64,000 bases of DNA from PALSA-555 sp963731625 (GTDB taxonomy: Bacteria; Actinomycetota; Acidimicrobiia; IMCC26256; PALSA-555). Below, in pieces: positions 41,240 to 48,846 of this stretch; positions within the stretch are counted from its first letter, which is position 1; each line of letters opens with the position of its first letter. The notes below the pieces were generated by a model that saw nothing but the letters and a program-made list of their open reading frames with translations, searched no databases and was not told where the DNA came from. The stretch is taken from the NCBI GenBank assembly GCA_963731625.1, contig CAVSWH010000001.1, positions 620,001 to 684,000 on the forward strand, written 5' to 3'. The translations under genes and the position numbers were made by a program.

Positions 41240-42480
41240 GGCAGCGTGTCGAGGCGCAGTCGCAGCAGGTTGAGGAGCGTGATCGTGGCGAACTGGCGGA
41301 CCCGGAACCGGTCGCCGGGCAGCCGGGTCTCGACGGCCTCGACGGGCGTGTCGGGCGTCGCGAAGCCGAACCAGACGGTGCCGACGGGCTGGCCGTCCTG
41401 CTCGGTCGGCCCGGCGACGCCGGTGGCGGCGATGCCGACGTCGGCGCCGAGGACCTCGCGGGCGCCGACCGCCATCTCCTCGGCGCAGGCCCGGCTCACG
41501 ACGTGCTCGGCGGTGACGCCGAGGAGGCTGCGCTTCACGTCGGTCGCGTAGGAGGCGATCGAGCCGCGGAAGGTGTCGCTCGCGCCGGGCACGTCGGCGA
41601 TGCGGGCGCCGACGAGCCCGCCGGTCAGCAATTCGGCGACGCCGAGCGTCCAGCCGCGGGTCCGCAGCTTGGCGAGCACGGCGTGCTCCATCGTCTCGTC
41701 GTCGATCCCGAACACGAGGTCACCGAGCACCCGTCGCAGGTGCTGCTCCTCGTCGGCGATGAGCGCCTCCGCCTCGGGCTCGGTGGCGGCCTTGGCCGTG
41801 ATGCGGACGTAGAGGCCCTCGATCCCCCGGGCGAGAAAGGCGATCGTCGGGTTGGTCTGGGCGTCGACGCGGTCGGCGATCATCTCGGCGAGCCCGGATT
41901 CGGAGGTCCCCCAGGTCTTGAGCGACCGGGAGACGATGACGGCCCGCTCCCCGGAGCGCTCGAGCAGGTCGGGCAGGACGTGGTCGGTGACCATCTGCTG
42001 CATCTCGTACGGGACGCCGGGGACGGCGTAGATCACCTTGTCGGCGCCGTCGACGCGCACCTCGCCACGCAGGCCGGGGGCGGTGCCGATCGGGTTGGGG
42101 ATGACGTCGCCGTCGACGGGGACGTCGGCTTGGCGGAGGTTGTTCTCGGGCATGTCGCGCCCGCGGGCGCCGAACATGCCGGCGATGTGCTCGACGAGCT
42201 CGGGGCGGCGCTCGAGGGCGACGCCCATCACCCCGGCGACGGCTTCGCGGGTGACGTCGTCGGGGGTCGGGCCGAGCCCGCCACAGACGAGGACGGCGTC
42301 GGCGTGGCCGAGCAGGTCGCGCAGCGCCTCGACCATGCGGGGCAGGTTGTCGCCGACCTTGCGGTGCTCGAAGCTGTCGATGCCGGCCGCGGCGAGCTGC
42401 TCGCCGATCCAGGCGCTGTTGGTGTCGACGATCTGGCCGAGCAGCAGCTCGGTGCCGATCGCCAGGACGTCACATCTCAC
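41236..42480 (-). CDS. cinA: CinA family protein (competence/damage-inducible, NMN amidohydrolase-type)
   Basis: A 414-residue two-domain protein. The N-terminal MoCF-like domain (VLAIGTELLLGQIVDTN, then GGLGPTPDDVT) is associated with ADP-ribose pyrophosphatase activity, and the C-terminal CinA domain (about 255-414, TGVAGPTEQDGQPVGTVWFG) deamidates NMN in characterised members. The GTG start overlaps the end of pgsA by 11 bases. In many bacteria cinA neighbours recA, as here. Confidence 0.95.
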   Translation of the reverse strand: MRCDVLAIGTELLLGQIVDTNSAWIGEQLAAAGIDSFEHRKVGDNLPRMVEALRDLLGHADAVLVCGGLGPTPDDVTREAVAGVMGVALERRPELVEHIAGMFGARGRDMPENNLRQADVPVDGDVIPNPIGTAPGLRGEVRVDGADKVIYAVPGVPYEMQQMVTDHVLPDLLERSGERAVIVSRSLKTWGTSESGLAEMIADRVDAQTNPTIAFLARGIEGLYVRITAKAATEPEAEALIADEEQHLRRVLGDLVFGIDDETMEHAVLAKLRTRGWTLGVAELLTGGLVGARIADVPGASDTFRGSIASYATDVKRSLLGVTAEHVVSRACAEEMAVGAREVLGADVGIAATGVAGPTEQDGQPVGTVWFGFATPDTPVEAVETRLPGDRFRVRQFATITLLNLLRLRLDTLP

Positions 42481-43114
42481 GTGGGCCGCTCGGCGAGGTG
42501 GGGCGGGCGGGGACCGTCGCGGCGGCGCGGCCGGCGGGGTGGCGGGTGGCGACGACGAGGTCGACGGCGGAGACGAACGAGAGGACGACGGCGAGCCACA
42601 GGCCGGCGTGCCAGAGGTTCTGGAGATGGCGCGCCGGCGGGAAGAGCACGAGGGCGATGAGCGCGAACTCGACGGTGGCCTTCCACTTGCCGAGGCGCCG
42701 GGCGGGCACCGAGATGCCCTGACGGCTGACGACCCAGCGCCACGCGGTCATGGCGGCCTCGCGGCCGACGATGAGCAGCACGGGGAGCCAGGCGAGGTCG
42801 CCGCGGGCGGCGAGGGCGAGGAGCGCGCCGCAGACGAGCAGCTTGTCGGCGAGCGGGTCGAGGAACGCGCCGGAGCGGGTGGCGCCCTCGCGGCGGGCGA
42901 GCCAGCCGTCGAGCAGGTCGGTGACCCAGAGGAGCATCCAGCCGGTGAACGTCCCCCAGTTGGTGTGGCCGTGGCGGTGCTGGTCGAGGATCCAGATGAG
43001 CACCGGGATGGCGAAGAGGAGCCGGCTGAACGTGACGGCGTTCGCCGGCGTCCGGATCGCGGTGTCGCCGAAGCGGCGGGCCCGCTCCGCGGGGGTGGGC
43101 GTCGAGTCGGTCAC
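42470..43114 (-). CDS. pgsA: CDP-diacylglycerol-glycerol-3-phosphate 3-phosphatidyltransferase
   Basis: A 214-residue membrane enzyme of acidic phospholipid synthesis. The CDP-alcohol phosphotransferase signature is complete: D66-x2-D69-G-x2-A-R74-x7-G82-x3-D86-x3-D90. Several transmembrane helices follow. The GTG at 43114 overlaps the rimO stop (GTGA). The product could also be a related CDP-OH-P transferase, but its place before cinA is typical of pgsA. Confidence 0.93.
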   Translation of the reverse strand: MTDSTPTPAERARRFGDTAIRTPANAVTFSRLLFAIPVLIWILDQHRHGHTNWGTFTGWMLLWVTDLLDGWLARREGATRSGAFLDPLADKLLVCGALLALAARGDLAWLPVLLIVGREAAMTAWRWVVSRQGISVPARRLGKWKATVEFALIALVLFPPARHLQNLWHAGLWLAVVLSFVSAVDLVVATRHPAGRAAATVPARPTSPSGPREM

Positions 43115-44424
43115 CCGAGCGCCTCGATGGCGACGAGGTCGACGCCGAGCGCCTCGACGGCCTTGGCGCGCACGAGCTGCCCGGGCGTGGCGGTGGCGTG
43201 GGGCAGGTGGACGCGCCCGTCGATCTCGGGCGCCTCGCGGTGGGTGCGGCCCCACGGGGCGCCGGTGTCGGCGTCGCGGCCCTCGACGAGCACCTCGAGG
43301 TCGTCGCCGACGAGCGCGTCGCGCTGCGCCCCGGTGATCGGGCCTTGGAGGTCCTCGCACTCGGCGAGCCATTCCTGGCGGACCGGGTCGGGCACGACCC
43401 CGTCCATGGTCGCGGCGGGCGTGCCCTGCTCGGGCGAGAACGGGAAGAAGCCGGCCCAGTCGAGGCGCGCCGCGGCGAGGAACTCGAGGAGCGTGTCGTG
43501 CGCCGCCTCGGTCTCGCCGGGGTAGCCGACGATGAACGACGACCGGAACGCCGCCTCGGGCCGGCACGCGCGGATCATGTCGATCATCGTGAGGAACCGT
43601 TCGCCGCTCCCCCACCGGGCCATGCGACGGAGGAGCGCGGCGTCGGCGTGCTGGAGCGACAGGTCGAAGTACGGGACGGCGGTGTCGAGCTCGAGGAGGG
43701 CGTCGAGGAGCGCGCCGCGCACCTCGCTCGGGTAGAGATAGAGGAGGCGGAGGCGCCGCAGCCCGTGCGGGGCGAGCTCCTGGTCGAGCCGCCGCAGGAG
43801 CGGCGCCAGCGAGCCGGGCTGGCCGGTGTCGCGCCCGTACCACGCGACATCCTGGGCGACGAGGACAAGCTCGGCGGCGCCGCGGTCGACGAGGGTGCGG
43901 CACTCCTCGACGATCGCATCGGGGTGGCGGGAGCGCTGGCGCCCCCGGAACGACGGGATGGCGCAGAAGCGACAGACCCGGTCGCAGCCCTCGGCGACCT
44001 TCACGTACGCCCAGGGGGCGAGGGGCGCGGCGCGGGGCAGCTCGAGGAGGTCGCGCACGCCGCGGGGCCGGCGGCGGGGCGCGTCGACGGCGACGCTGCC
44101 GAGGTCGGCCTCGCCGGCGAAGCCGACGACGGCGTCGATCTCGGGGATCGCGGCGGCGAGCGCCGGGCCTTCCCGCTCGGCGAGACAGCCGGTGACGACG
44201 AGGCGCGCGCCGTCGCGGCGCGCGTCGGCGAGGGCGAGGATCGTGTCGACGGACTCGCGGCGGGCGTCGGCCACGAACGCGCAGGTGTTCACGACGACGA
44301 GATCGGCGTCGTCGGGTCCGGCCGCAGGGGTGAGCCCGTCGTCGAGGAGCGAGGCCCGCACCTTGTCGGAGTCGACGGCGTTCTTCGGGCAGCCGAGGGT
44401 CTGCACCCAGAAGCGGTCGGCCAC
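43111..44424 (-). CDS. rimO: Ribosomal protein S12 methylthiotransferase RimO
   Basis: Radical SAM enzyme that methylthiolates Asp88 of ribosomal protein S12. The 437-residue protein starts with the RimO signature GCPKNAVDSD; cluster cysteines are 12, 48 and 80, and radical SAM cysteines 147, 151 and 154 (GCDRVCRFC); a TRAM domain ends it. GTG 44424 gives the canonical start, with TAGCAT 8 nt upstream. The longer open frame would pass into a divergent gene and is rejected. Confidence 0.95.
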   Translation of the reverse strand: MADRFWVQTLGCPKNAVDSDKVRASLLDDGLTPAAGPDDADLVVVNTCAFVADARRESVDTILALADARRDGARLVVTGCLAEREGPALAAAIPEIDAVVGFAGEADLGSVAVDAPRRRPRGVRDLLELPRAAPLAPWAYVKVAEGCDRVCRFCAIPSFRGRQRSRHPDAIVEECRTLVDRGAAELVLVAQDVAWYGRDTGQPGSLAPLLRRLDQELAPHGLRRLRLLYLYPSEVRGALLDALLELDTAVPYFDLSLQHADAALLRRMARWGSGERFLTMIDMIRACRPEAAFRSSFIVGYPGETEAAHDTLLEFLAAARLDWAGFFPFSPEQGTPAATMDGVVPDPVRQEWLAECEDLQGPITGAQRDALVGDDLEVLVEGRDADTGAPWGRTHREAPEIDGRVHLPHATATPGQLVRAKAVEALGVDLVAIEALG

Positions 44425-44432
44425 GACCAACG

Positions 44433-44438
44433 ATGCTA
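44433..44438 (-). promoter_or_regulatory. -10 element (TAGCAT) for rimO and the downstream chain
   Basis: Ends 8 nt before the GTG at 44424. Confidence 0.5.
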
Positions 44439-44460
44439 CCGGTGCGCGACACTGCGCCCG

Positions 44461-44886
44461 GTGGCTGCGAGCGAGTGGTGGTGTCCGTCGTGCGGCGCGT
44501 CGCACCCCGAGCCCGGCCGTTGTGAGCGCTGCGGTGTCGACCGTGTGCGCGAGCGCCCGGCGCGCCGCGACGGACGGGTGAGCGTCGGCGCGTGGCCGCG
44601 GCTGGCGGCGCAGATCCTGCGGGCACGCTTGGAGACCGCGGGGGTCGTGGTGCTCGCCGAGGGCGCCGACCGCCCGGGCGGGATGGTGACGCTCGCCGTC
44701 GACCCGGCCGACGCCGAGTTCGCGTCGGCGGTCGTGCACGAGATCGAGGTCGACGACGAGGTGCCGGACACGTCGCCGGTCGCGTACGTGGCCCGCATCG
44801 AGGAGCACCTGGCGGTCGTCGCCGAGCTGCTCGACGAGCTGCGGACCCGCGTCGACGAGCTCGAGGGCGGCGATACCGGTCGGTAA
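44461..44886 (+). CDS. Small zinc-ribbon protein with DUF2007-like domain
   Basis: A 141-residue protein beginning with two CxxC pairs (WWCPSCGASHPEPGRCERCG) that form a zinc ribbon. The rest (about residues 45-100) resembles the DUF2007 putative signal-transducer fold, and the C-terminus is helical (HLAVVAELLDELRTRVDELEG). It is divergent from rimO, and its GTG lies 36 bp from that of rimO. No ribosome-binding site or -10 is convincing. The function is unknown. Confidence 0.72.
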   Translation: MAASEWWCPSCGASHPEPGRCERCGVDRVRERPARRDGRVSVGAWPRLAAQILRARLETAGVVVLAEGADRPGGMVTLAVDPADAEFASAVVHEIEVDDEVPDTSPVAYVARIEEHLAVVAELLDELRTRVDELEGGDTGR

Positions 44887-45018
44887 CCTCCCGGGCCCGT
44901 CGGGGGTCGGATCTGGTGGTTCGGTCACCAGCAACGACGCTGGCGCCGCCGTCCACCGGGCGGCTGCCCTGCCGGTCTCCACGGGGGAGAGGACCGGCGG
45001 GGCGCCCCGGTCGGACGT
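44887..45018. other. Intergenic stretch with a likely hairpin
   Basis: Between two convergent genes. GCCGGTC and GACCGGC (around 44970-45000) can pair with an inner TCC/GGA match and would make a terminator-like hairpin after the conservon GTPase gene. Nothing else was recognised. Confidence 0.4.
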
Positions 45019-45561
45019 TCAGGCCGCGCCGGTGACCCGGCGCAACGCCGCCTCGACGAGCAGGACGAGGGTCTCTTGCACGTGGGTGCGGCGGCGGGCG
45101 TCGCAGAGCACGACGGGCACGTTCGCGGGGACCGAGAGCGCGTCGCGGACCTCGCGCGGGTGGTGGGTGGCGACGCCGTCGAAGAGGTTCACGGCGACGA
45201 CGAACGGCACCTCGAGATGCTCGAAGTAGTCGACGGCGGCGAAGCAGTCCTGGAGACGGCGCGTGTCGACGAGCACGACGGCGCCGACGGCGCCGCGCAC
45301 GAGCTCGTCCCAGAGGAACCAGAAGCGGTCCTGGCCCGGCGTCCCGAACAGGTAGAGGACCATGTCCTGGTCGATCGTGATGCGCCCGAAGTCCATGGCG
45401 ACGGTGGTGCCGCGCTTCGCGCCGGCGACGTGGCCGGCGTGGTCGATGCCGAGGCTCTCGACGGTCATCTCGGCTTCGGTGCGCAGCGGTTCGATCTCGG
45501 AGATCGACCCGACGAACGTCGTCTTGCCGACGGCGAACCCTCCCGCGACGACGACCTTCAT
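45019..45561 (-). CDS. Conservon GTPase (CvnD-like, Ras/Rab-type small GTPase)
   Basis: A 180-residue small GTPase of the ATP/GTP-binding protein group found in actinobacterial conservons. P-loop GGFAVGKTT (residues 7-15), GTTVAMDFG switch I region, FGTPGQDRFWFLWDE switch II and VAVNLFDG in the place of NKxD. Last gene of the set histidine kinase-Roadblock-DUF742-GTPase. In Streptomyces such proteins assemble with the kinase at the membrane and affect antibiotic and morphological control. ATG 45561; a GTG two codons upstream is possible. Confidence 0.9.
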   Translation of the reverse strand: MKVVVAGGFAVGKTTFVGSISEIEPLRTEAEMTVESLGIDHAGHVAGAKRGTTVAMDFGRITIDQDMVLYLFGTPGQDRFWFLWDELVRGAVGAVVLVDTRRLQDCFAAVDYFEHLEVPFVVAVNLFDGVATHHPREVRDALSVPANVPVVLCDARRRTHVQETLVLLVEAALRRVTGAA

Positions 45562-45595
45562 CGTCACCGGCGCGACCGGCGGGCGGCCGGGCCGG

Positions 45596-45964
45596 CTAAA
45601 GGGCGCGGATGCCATCGAGGAGCCTCTCGAGGAGCTCGACGTCGTGCGCGGCGCCAAGGGCGGTCGGGGGCGTGACGGTGACGGCGCCGATGGCGTCGAG
45701 GTCGCCGACGAGCACCCGGACGACACCGACGGGGAGGGTGAGCCGCCCGGCGAGCTCGGCGATCGCGGTGGGCGCGGCACCGAGCTCGAGGATGCGGATC
45801 ATCTCGGGCGTGTCGGGAACGGGCCGGGTGTCGGCACTCGCGGTGGTGAGCACGGTGGCGTCGAGCGGCAGGATCGGCCCGGCCGTGCGGGTGCGGCCGC
45901 CCGTGAGGACGTAGGGGCGCACGACGCGCGGGAGGCGAGGCTCGGGGCCGCCGTTCGGCGTCAC
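45596..45964 (-). CDS. DUF742 family protein (CvnC-like)
   Basis: A 122-residue protein: LPRVVRPYVLTGGRT near the start and a winged-helix-like region (EMIRILELGAAPTAIAELAGRLTLPVGVVRVLVGDLDA). The ending (VELLERLLDGIRAL) matches the common DUF742 C-terminus. Third member of the conservon. The GTG at 45964 sits 8 bp after the Roadblock gene; the much longer open frame overlaps that gene and is rejected. Confidence 0.88.
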   Translation of the reverse strand: MTPNGGPEPRLPRVVRPYVLTGGRTRTAGPILPLDATVLTTASADTRPVPDTPEMIRILELGAAPTAIAELAGRLTLPVGVVRVLVGDLDAIGAVTVTPPTALGAAHDVELLERLLDGIRAL

Positions 45965-45972
45965 GCCAGCGC

Positions 45973-46395
45973 CTACTGGGGCAGCGCCGTCTGGAGCTCG
46001 GCGACGATCGAGGGCGTGAGCGCCGCGGCGCAGCGCTCGACGAGGACCGCCATCTCGTAGCCGATGAGCCCGACGTCGCAGGGGCGGGACGCGGTGACCG
46101 CGAGCGCCGAGGTGTCGCTCACGCTCATCACGAAGAGGAGGGCGTGCTCGAACTCGACGATCGTCTCGTGCACCGCGCCGGCGCGGAGCGGTGCGGCGGC
46201 GCCGCGGGCGATGCTCTGCATGCCGGCGGCGACGGCAGCGAGCCGGTCGGCGGCGGCACGGTCGAGCCCGTCGGACATGGCGACGAGCAGCCCGTCGGAG
46301 GACACGACCGCGGCCTGGCTGACGCCGGGGACGCCGGCGACGAAGTTCGAGACGAGCCAGTTGAGGTTGCGCGCCTCGACGCTCATGCGGATCAC
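45973..46395 (-). CDS. Roadblock/LC7 domain protein (CvnB-like)
   Basis: A 140-residue Roadblock/LC7 protein, the second member of the conservon and presumably the activator or partner of the GTPase. NLNWLVSNFVAGVPGVSQAAVVSSDGLLVAMS is split over the typical first helix and strand. GTG 46395 overlaps the kinase stop (GTGA); ATG 46386, three codons later, is an equally good start. Confidence 0.92.
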   Translation of the reverse strand: MIRMSVEARNLNWLVSNFVAGVPGVSQAAVVSSDGLLVAMSDGLDRAAADRLAAVAAGMQSIARGAAAPLRAGAVHETIVEFEHALLFVMSVSDTSALAVTASRPCDVGLIGYEMAVLVERCAAALTPSIVAELQTALPQ

Positions 46396-48803
46396 GGTTC
46401 GTCCTCGTGGCCCTGGCCCTCGTGCACGCCGCGCGAGTGGCGGGTGAGGAGGTCGTGCACGCGCTCGGGACGCGGCCGGGCCTCTCCCCCGCTCGGCCGG
46501 GTCGGTGACGGGCGGTGCGACAGGTGCGCGCCGGGCACGCGGGTGGTGAGCCCCTCGTCGGCGGGTCGCGGCACGGCGCGCACGACGCGGCGCGGCAGGT
46601 CATCCTCGTCGGGTGCCTCGTCGTCGAGGGTGGCGTGCCGTTCGGGGGCCACGAAGCGGATCGGGGTCTCGGCGTAGGAGGGCGCGGGCGCGTCGGGGGG
46701 CGCCGCGGGCATGGGGATGGGCTCGACGATGACCGGCGCGGGCGGTGGCATCCACGAGTCGCCGCGGTGGACCTCGACCGGCTCGGCGGGTGGCCCGGGC
46801 TGGGGCGGCTCGACGACGGGGCGCTCGCCGCCGCCGTCGCCGTTCGTGGCCTCGGTCTCGGTCGGCTCGGTCGGGGCGAGGATGGCGGGCGGGAGGGCGA
46901 CGATGGCGACCACGCCGACCGGGTCGTGGCGGCGCAGCTGCACGTAGATGCCGTGGCGGGCGGCGAGGTAGGCGACGACGTGGAGGCCGAGGGTGCGCGA
47001 GAGCGCCAGCCCGGCCGGGGGCGGCTGGGCGAGGAGCTCGTTCAGCTTCGCGAGCCGCTCGTCGTCGACGCCGATGCCCTGGTCGGTGACGGAGAGCACG
47101 TAGCGGTGCTCGCTCGGGCCGCCGGCGACGATCACCGGGCTCGTCGGCGGCGAGAACGCGGTCGCGTTCTCGAGCAGCTCGGCGAGCAGGTGGGTGACGT
47201 CGGCGACGGCGTGGCCGGCGACGGCCAGGTCGGCGTGCAGCCCGATGTTGGTGACGCGGGCGAAGTCGGCGATCTCCGCGGCGGCGGCACGCACGACGTC
47301 GATGACGGGGATCGCAGTGCGCCACTGGCGGGGCTGGGGTGAGCCGGAGAGCACGAGGAGGCTCTCGGCGTTGCGGCGCATGCGCGTCGAGAGATGGTCG
47401 AGCTCGAAGAGCGTCGCGAGCTCGTCAGGGTCGCCGGCGTCGCGCTCGAGGTCGTCGAGGAGGCCGAGCTGGCGGTCGAGGAGGCTCTGGTTGCGTCGGG
47501 CCAGATTGACGTACAGGTCGCCGATGCCCTTGCGCAGCAGGGCCGCCTGCTCCTCGGCGACGTCCACCGCGACGCGCTGGAGGTTGCCGAACTGCTTGGC
47601 GAGCTCGCCGATCTCGTCTTTCGATTCGACGCGCACCGGCGCGAGCCCTTCGAGGAGGTCCGGGGGGACCTGCCCGCCGGCGCGGACCGTCTCGACGAGC
47701 TGGGGGAGGCGCCGCTCGGCGACGTTGCGGGCCGCGCGGATGAGGGCGCGCAGCGGCTTGTTCACCGCTTGGACGAGCAGCCAGGCGAGGGCGAGGACGA
47801 GGGCGATGAGGAGGGCCGTGCCGCCTGCGGCGAACGCGAGGAGGTTGCGGGCGCTCGCCTCGTTCGCGACGGCGGTGCGGTCGACGACGGCCTGGACCGC
47901 GTTCACGCCGTTGCTGACGCTCGCCTGCGTGGCGAGGACCGACTCGAAGTAGGTGTAGACGTTGACCGGTGGCTGGGCGGGGAACGCGGTGGGCAGCACG
48001 CCGGGCGTGGTGGAGCGCAGCGGGTTGGGCGGCGGCGGCCCGGCGGCCGTCGCCTCGGCGGCGGCCTCGGCGGGCGTGGCGGTCTGCTGGAAGGACTGCT
48101 GGGCGAGCGTCTGGTCGTGCACGGCGGCGTCCCAGGAGGCGACGTCGCCGGGGTGGCCGAGATACCAGTACATGACGACGGACGCCTCGGTGGCGGCCGC
48201 GACCTGGCCTTGGCGCAGGTTCACGATGCCGAGGAGGCTCGTCGAGAGGCTGCGGTCGCTGACGTCGCGGGCGACGGAGTTCGCGGCGACCATCGCCTCG
48301 CTCGCCAGGTTGGTGAAGAACGTGACGCCCGGGTTTTCGAAGAGGTCGACCTCGGCGCGGACGCCACCCTGTCCCTTCGCGCCGACTTGGAGGATCTGGG
48401 TGCCGCTGACGACCTGGTCGACGAGCGCGAGCGTCTTCGGGCTGACGTGGCCGGGCAGCGACCCGAGCGAGCCGTCGAGGGCGGTGACGGCCGAATCGGT
48501 GGCGTCGCGGGTGTCGAAGATGAGGGCCTTCGAGGCGGGCGGGTTCCCGAGCGGCTCGGCGACGTAGTAGGCGGAGCCGACGCCCTCGGCGGCGACGGCC
48601 GGGCCGAGGCGGGCCAGCGCCGAGAACGCGTTCACGACGTGGCCGTACTGCTGCTCCTTCGTGAGCGCCTGGTAGCGGTTGTAGACGAGGACCCCGGCGA
48701 ACCCGATGAGGGCGAAGAGGGGGACACTGACGACGGCGATGAGCTTGGTTCGGAACGGCAGCTTCCGCAGCAACGCCAACCCCCGGGTCCGCGCCCACCC
48801 CAC
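46392..48803 (-). CDS. Conservon sensor histidine kinase-like protein (CvnA-like)
   Basis: An 803-residue membrane protein. Helix 1 (about 22-41) and helix 2 (about 325-347) flank an extracellular nitrate-sensor-like (NIT) region, followed by a HAMP segment and a coiled part. The HATPase domain has N-box ELLENATAFSPP and G1 motif DQGIGVDDE. No standard HisKA box with phospho-acceptor His is evident. The last ~180 residues are Pro/Glu-rich and disordered. It heads the four-gene conservon, 43 bp downstream of ftsK. GTG start without a clear ribosome-binding site. Confidence 0.9.
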   Translation of the reverse strand: MGWARTRGLALLRKLPFRTKLIAVVSVPLFALIGFAGVLVYNRYQALTKEQQYGHVVNAFSALARLGPAVAAEGVGSAYYVAEPLGNPPASKALIFDTRDATDSAVTALDGSLGSLPGHVSPKTLALVDQVVSGTQILQVGAKGQGGVRAEVDLFENPGVTFFTNLASEAMVAANSVARDVSDRSLSTSLLGIVNLRQGQVAAATEASVVMYWYLGHPGDVASWDAAVHDQTLAQQSFQQTATPAEAAAEATAAGPPPPNPLRSTTPGVLPTAFPAQPPVNVYTYFESVLATQASVSNGVNAVQAVVDRTAVANEASARNLLAFAAGGTALLIALVLALAWLLVQAVNKPLRALIRAARNVAERRLPQLVETVRAGGQVPPDLLEGLAPVRVESKDEIGELAKQFGNLQRVAVDVAEEQAALLRKGIGDLYVNLARRNQSLLDRQLGLLDDLERDAGDPDELATLFELDHLSTRMRRNAESLLVLSGSPQPRQWRTAIPVIDVVRAAAAEIADFARVTNIGLHADLAVAGHAVADVTHLLAELLENATAFSPPTSPVIVAGGPSEHRYVLSVTDQGIGVDDERLAKLNELLAQPPPAGLALSRTLGLHVVAYLAARHGIYVQLRRHDPVGVVAIVALPPAILAPTEPTETEATNGDGGGERPVVEPPQPGPPAEPVEVHRGDSWMPPPAPVIVEPIPMPAAPPDAPAPSYAETPIRFVAPERHATLDDEAPDEDDLPRRVVRAVPRPADEGLTTRVPGAHLSHRPSPTRPSGGEARPRPERVHDLLTRHSRGVHEGQGHEDEP

Positions 48804-48846
48804 GTGGTTTACGGCACCCCCCCGCGGCCCCTTGAGCCCGCGGGCG

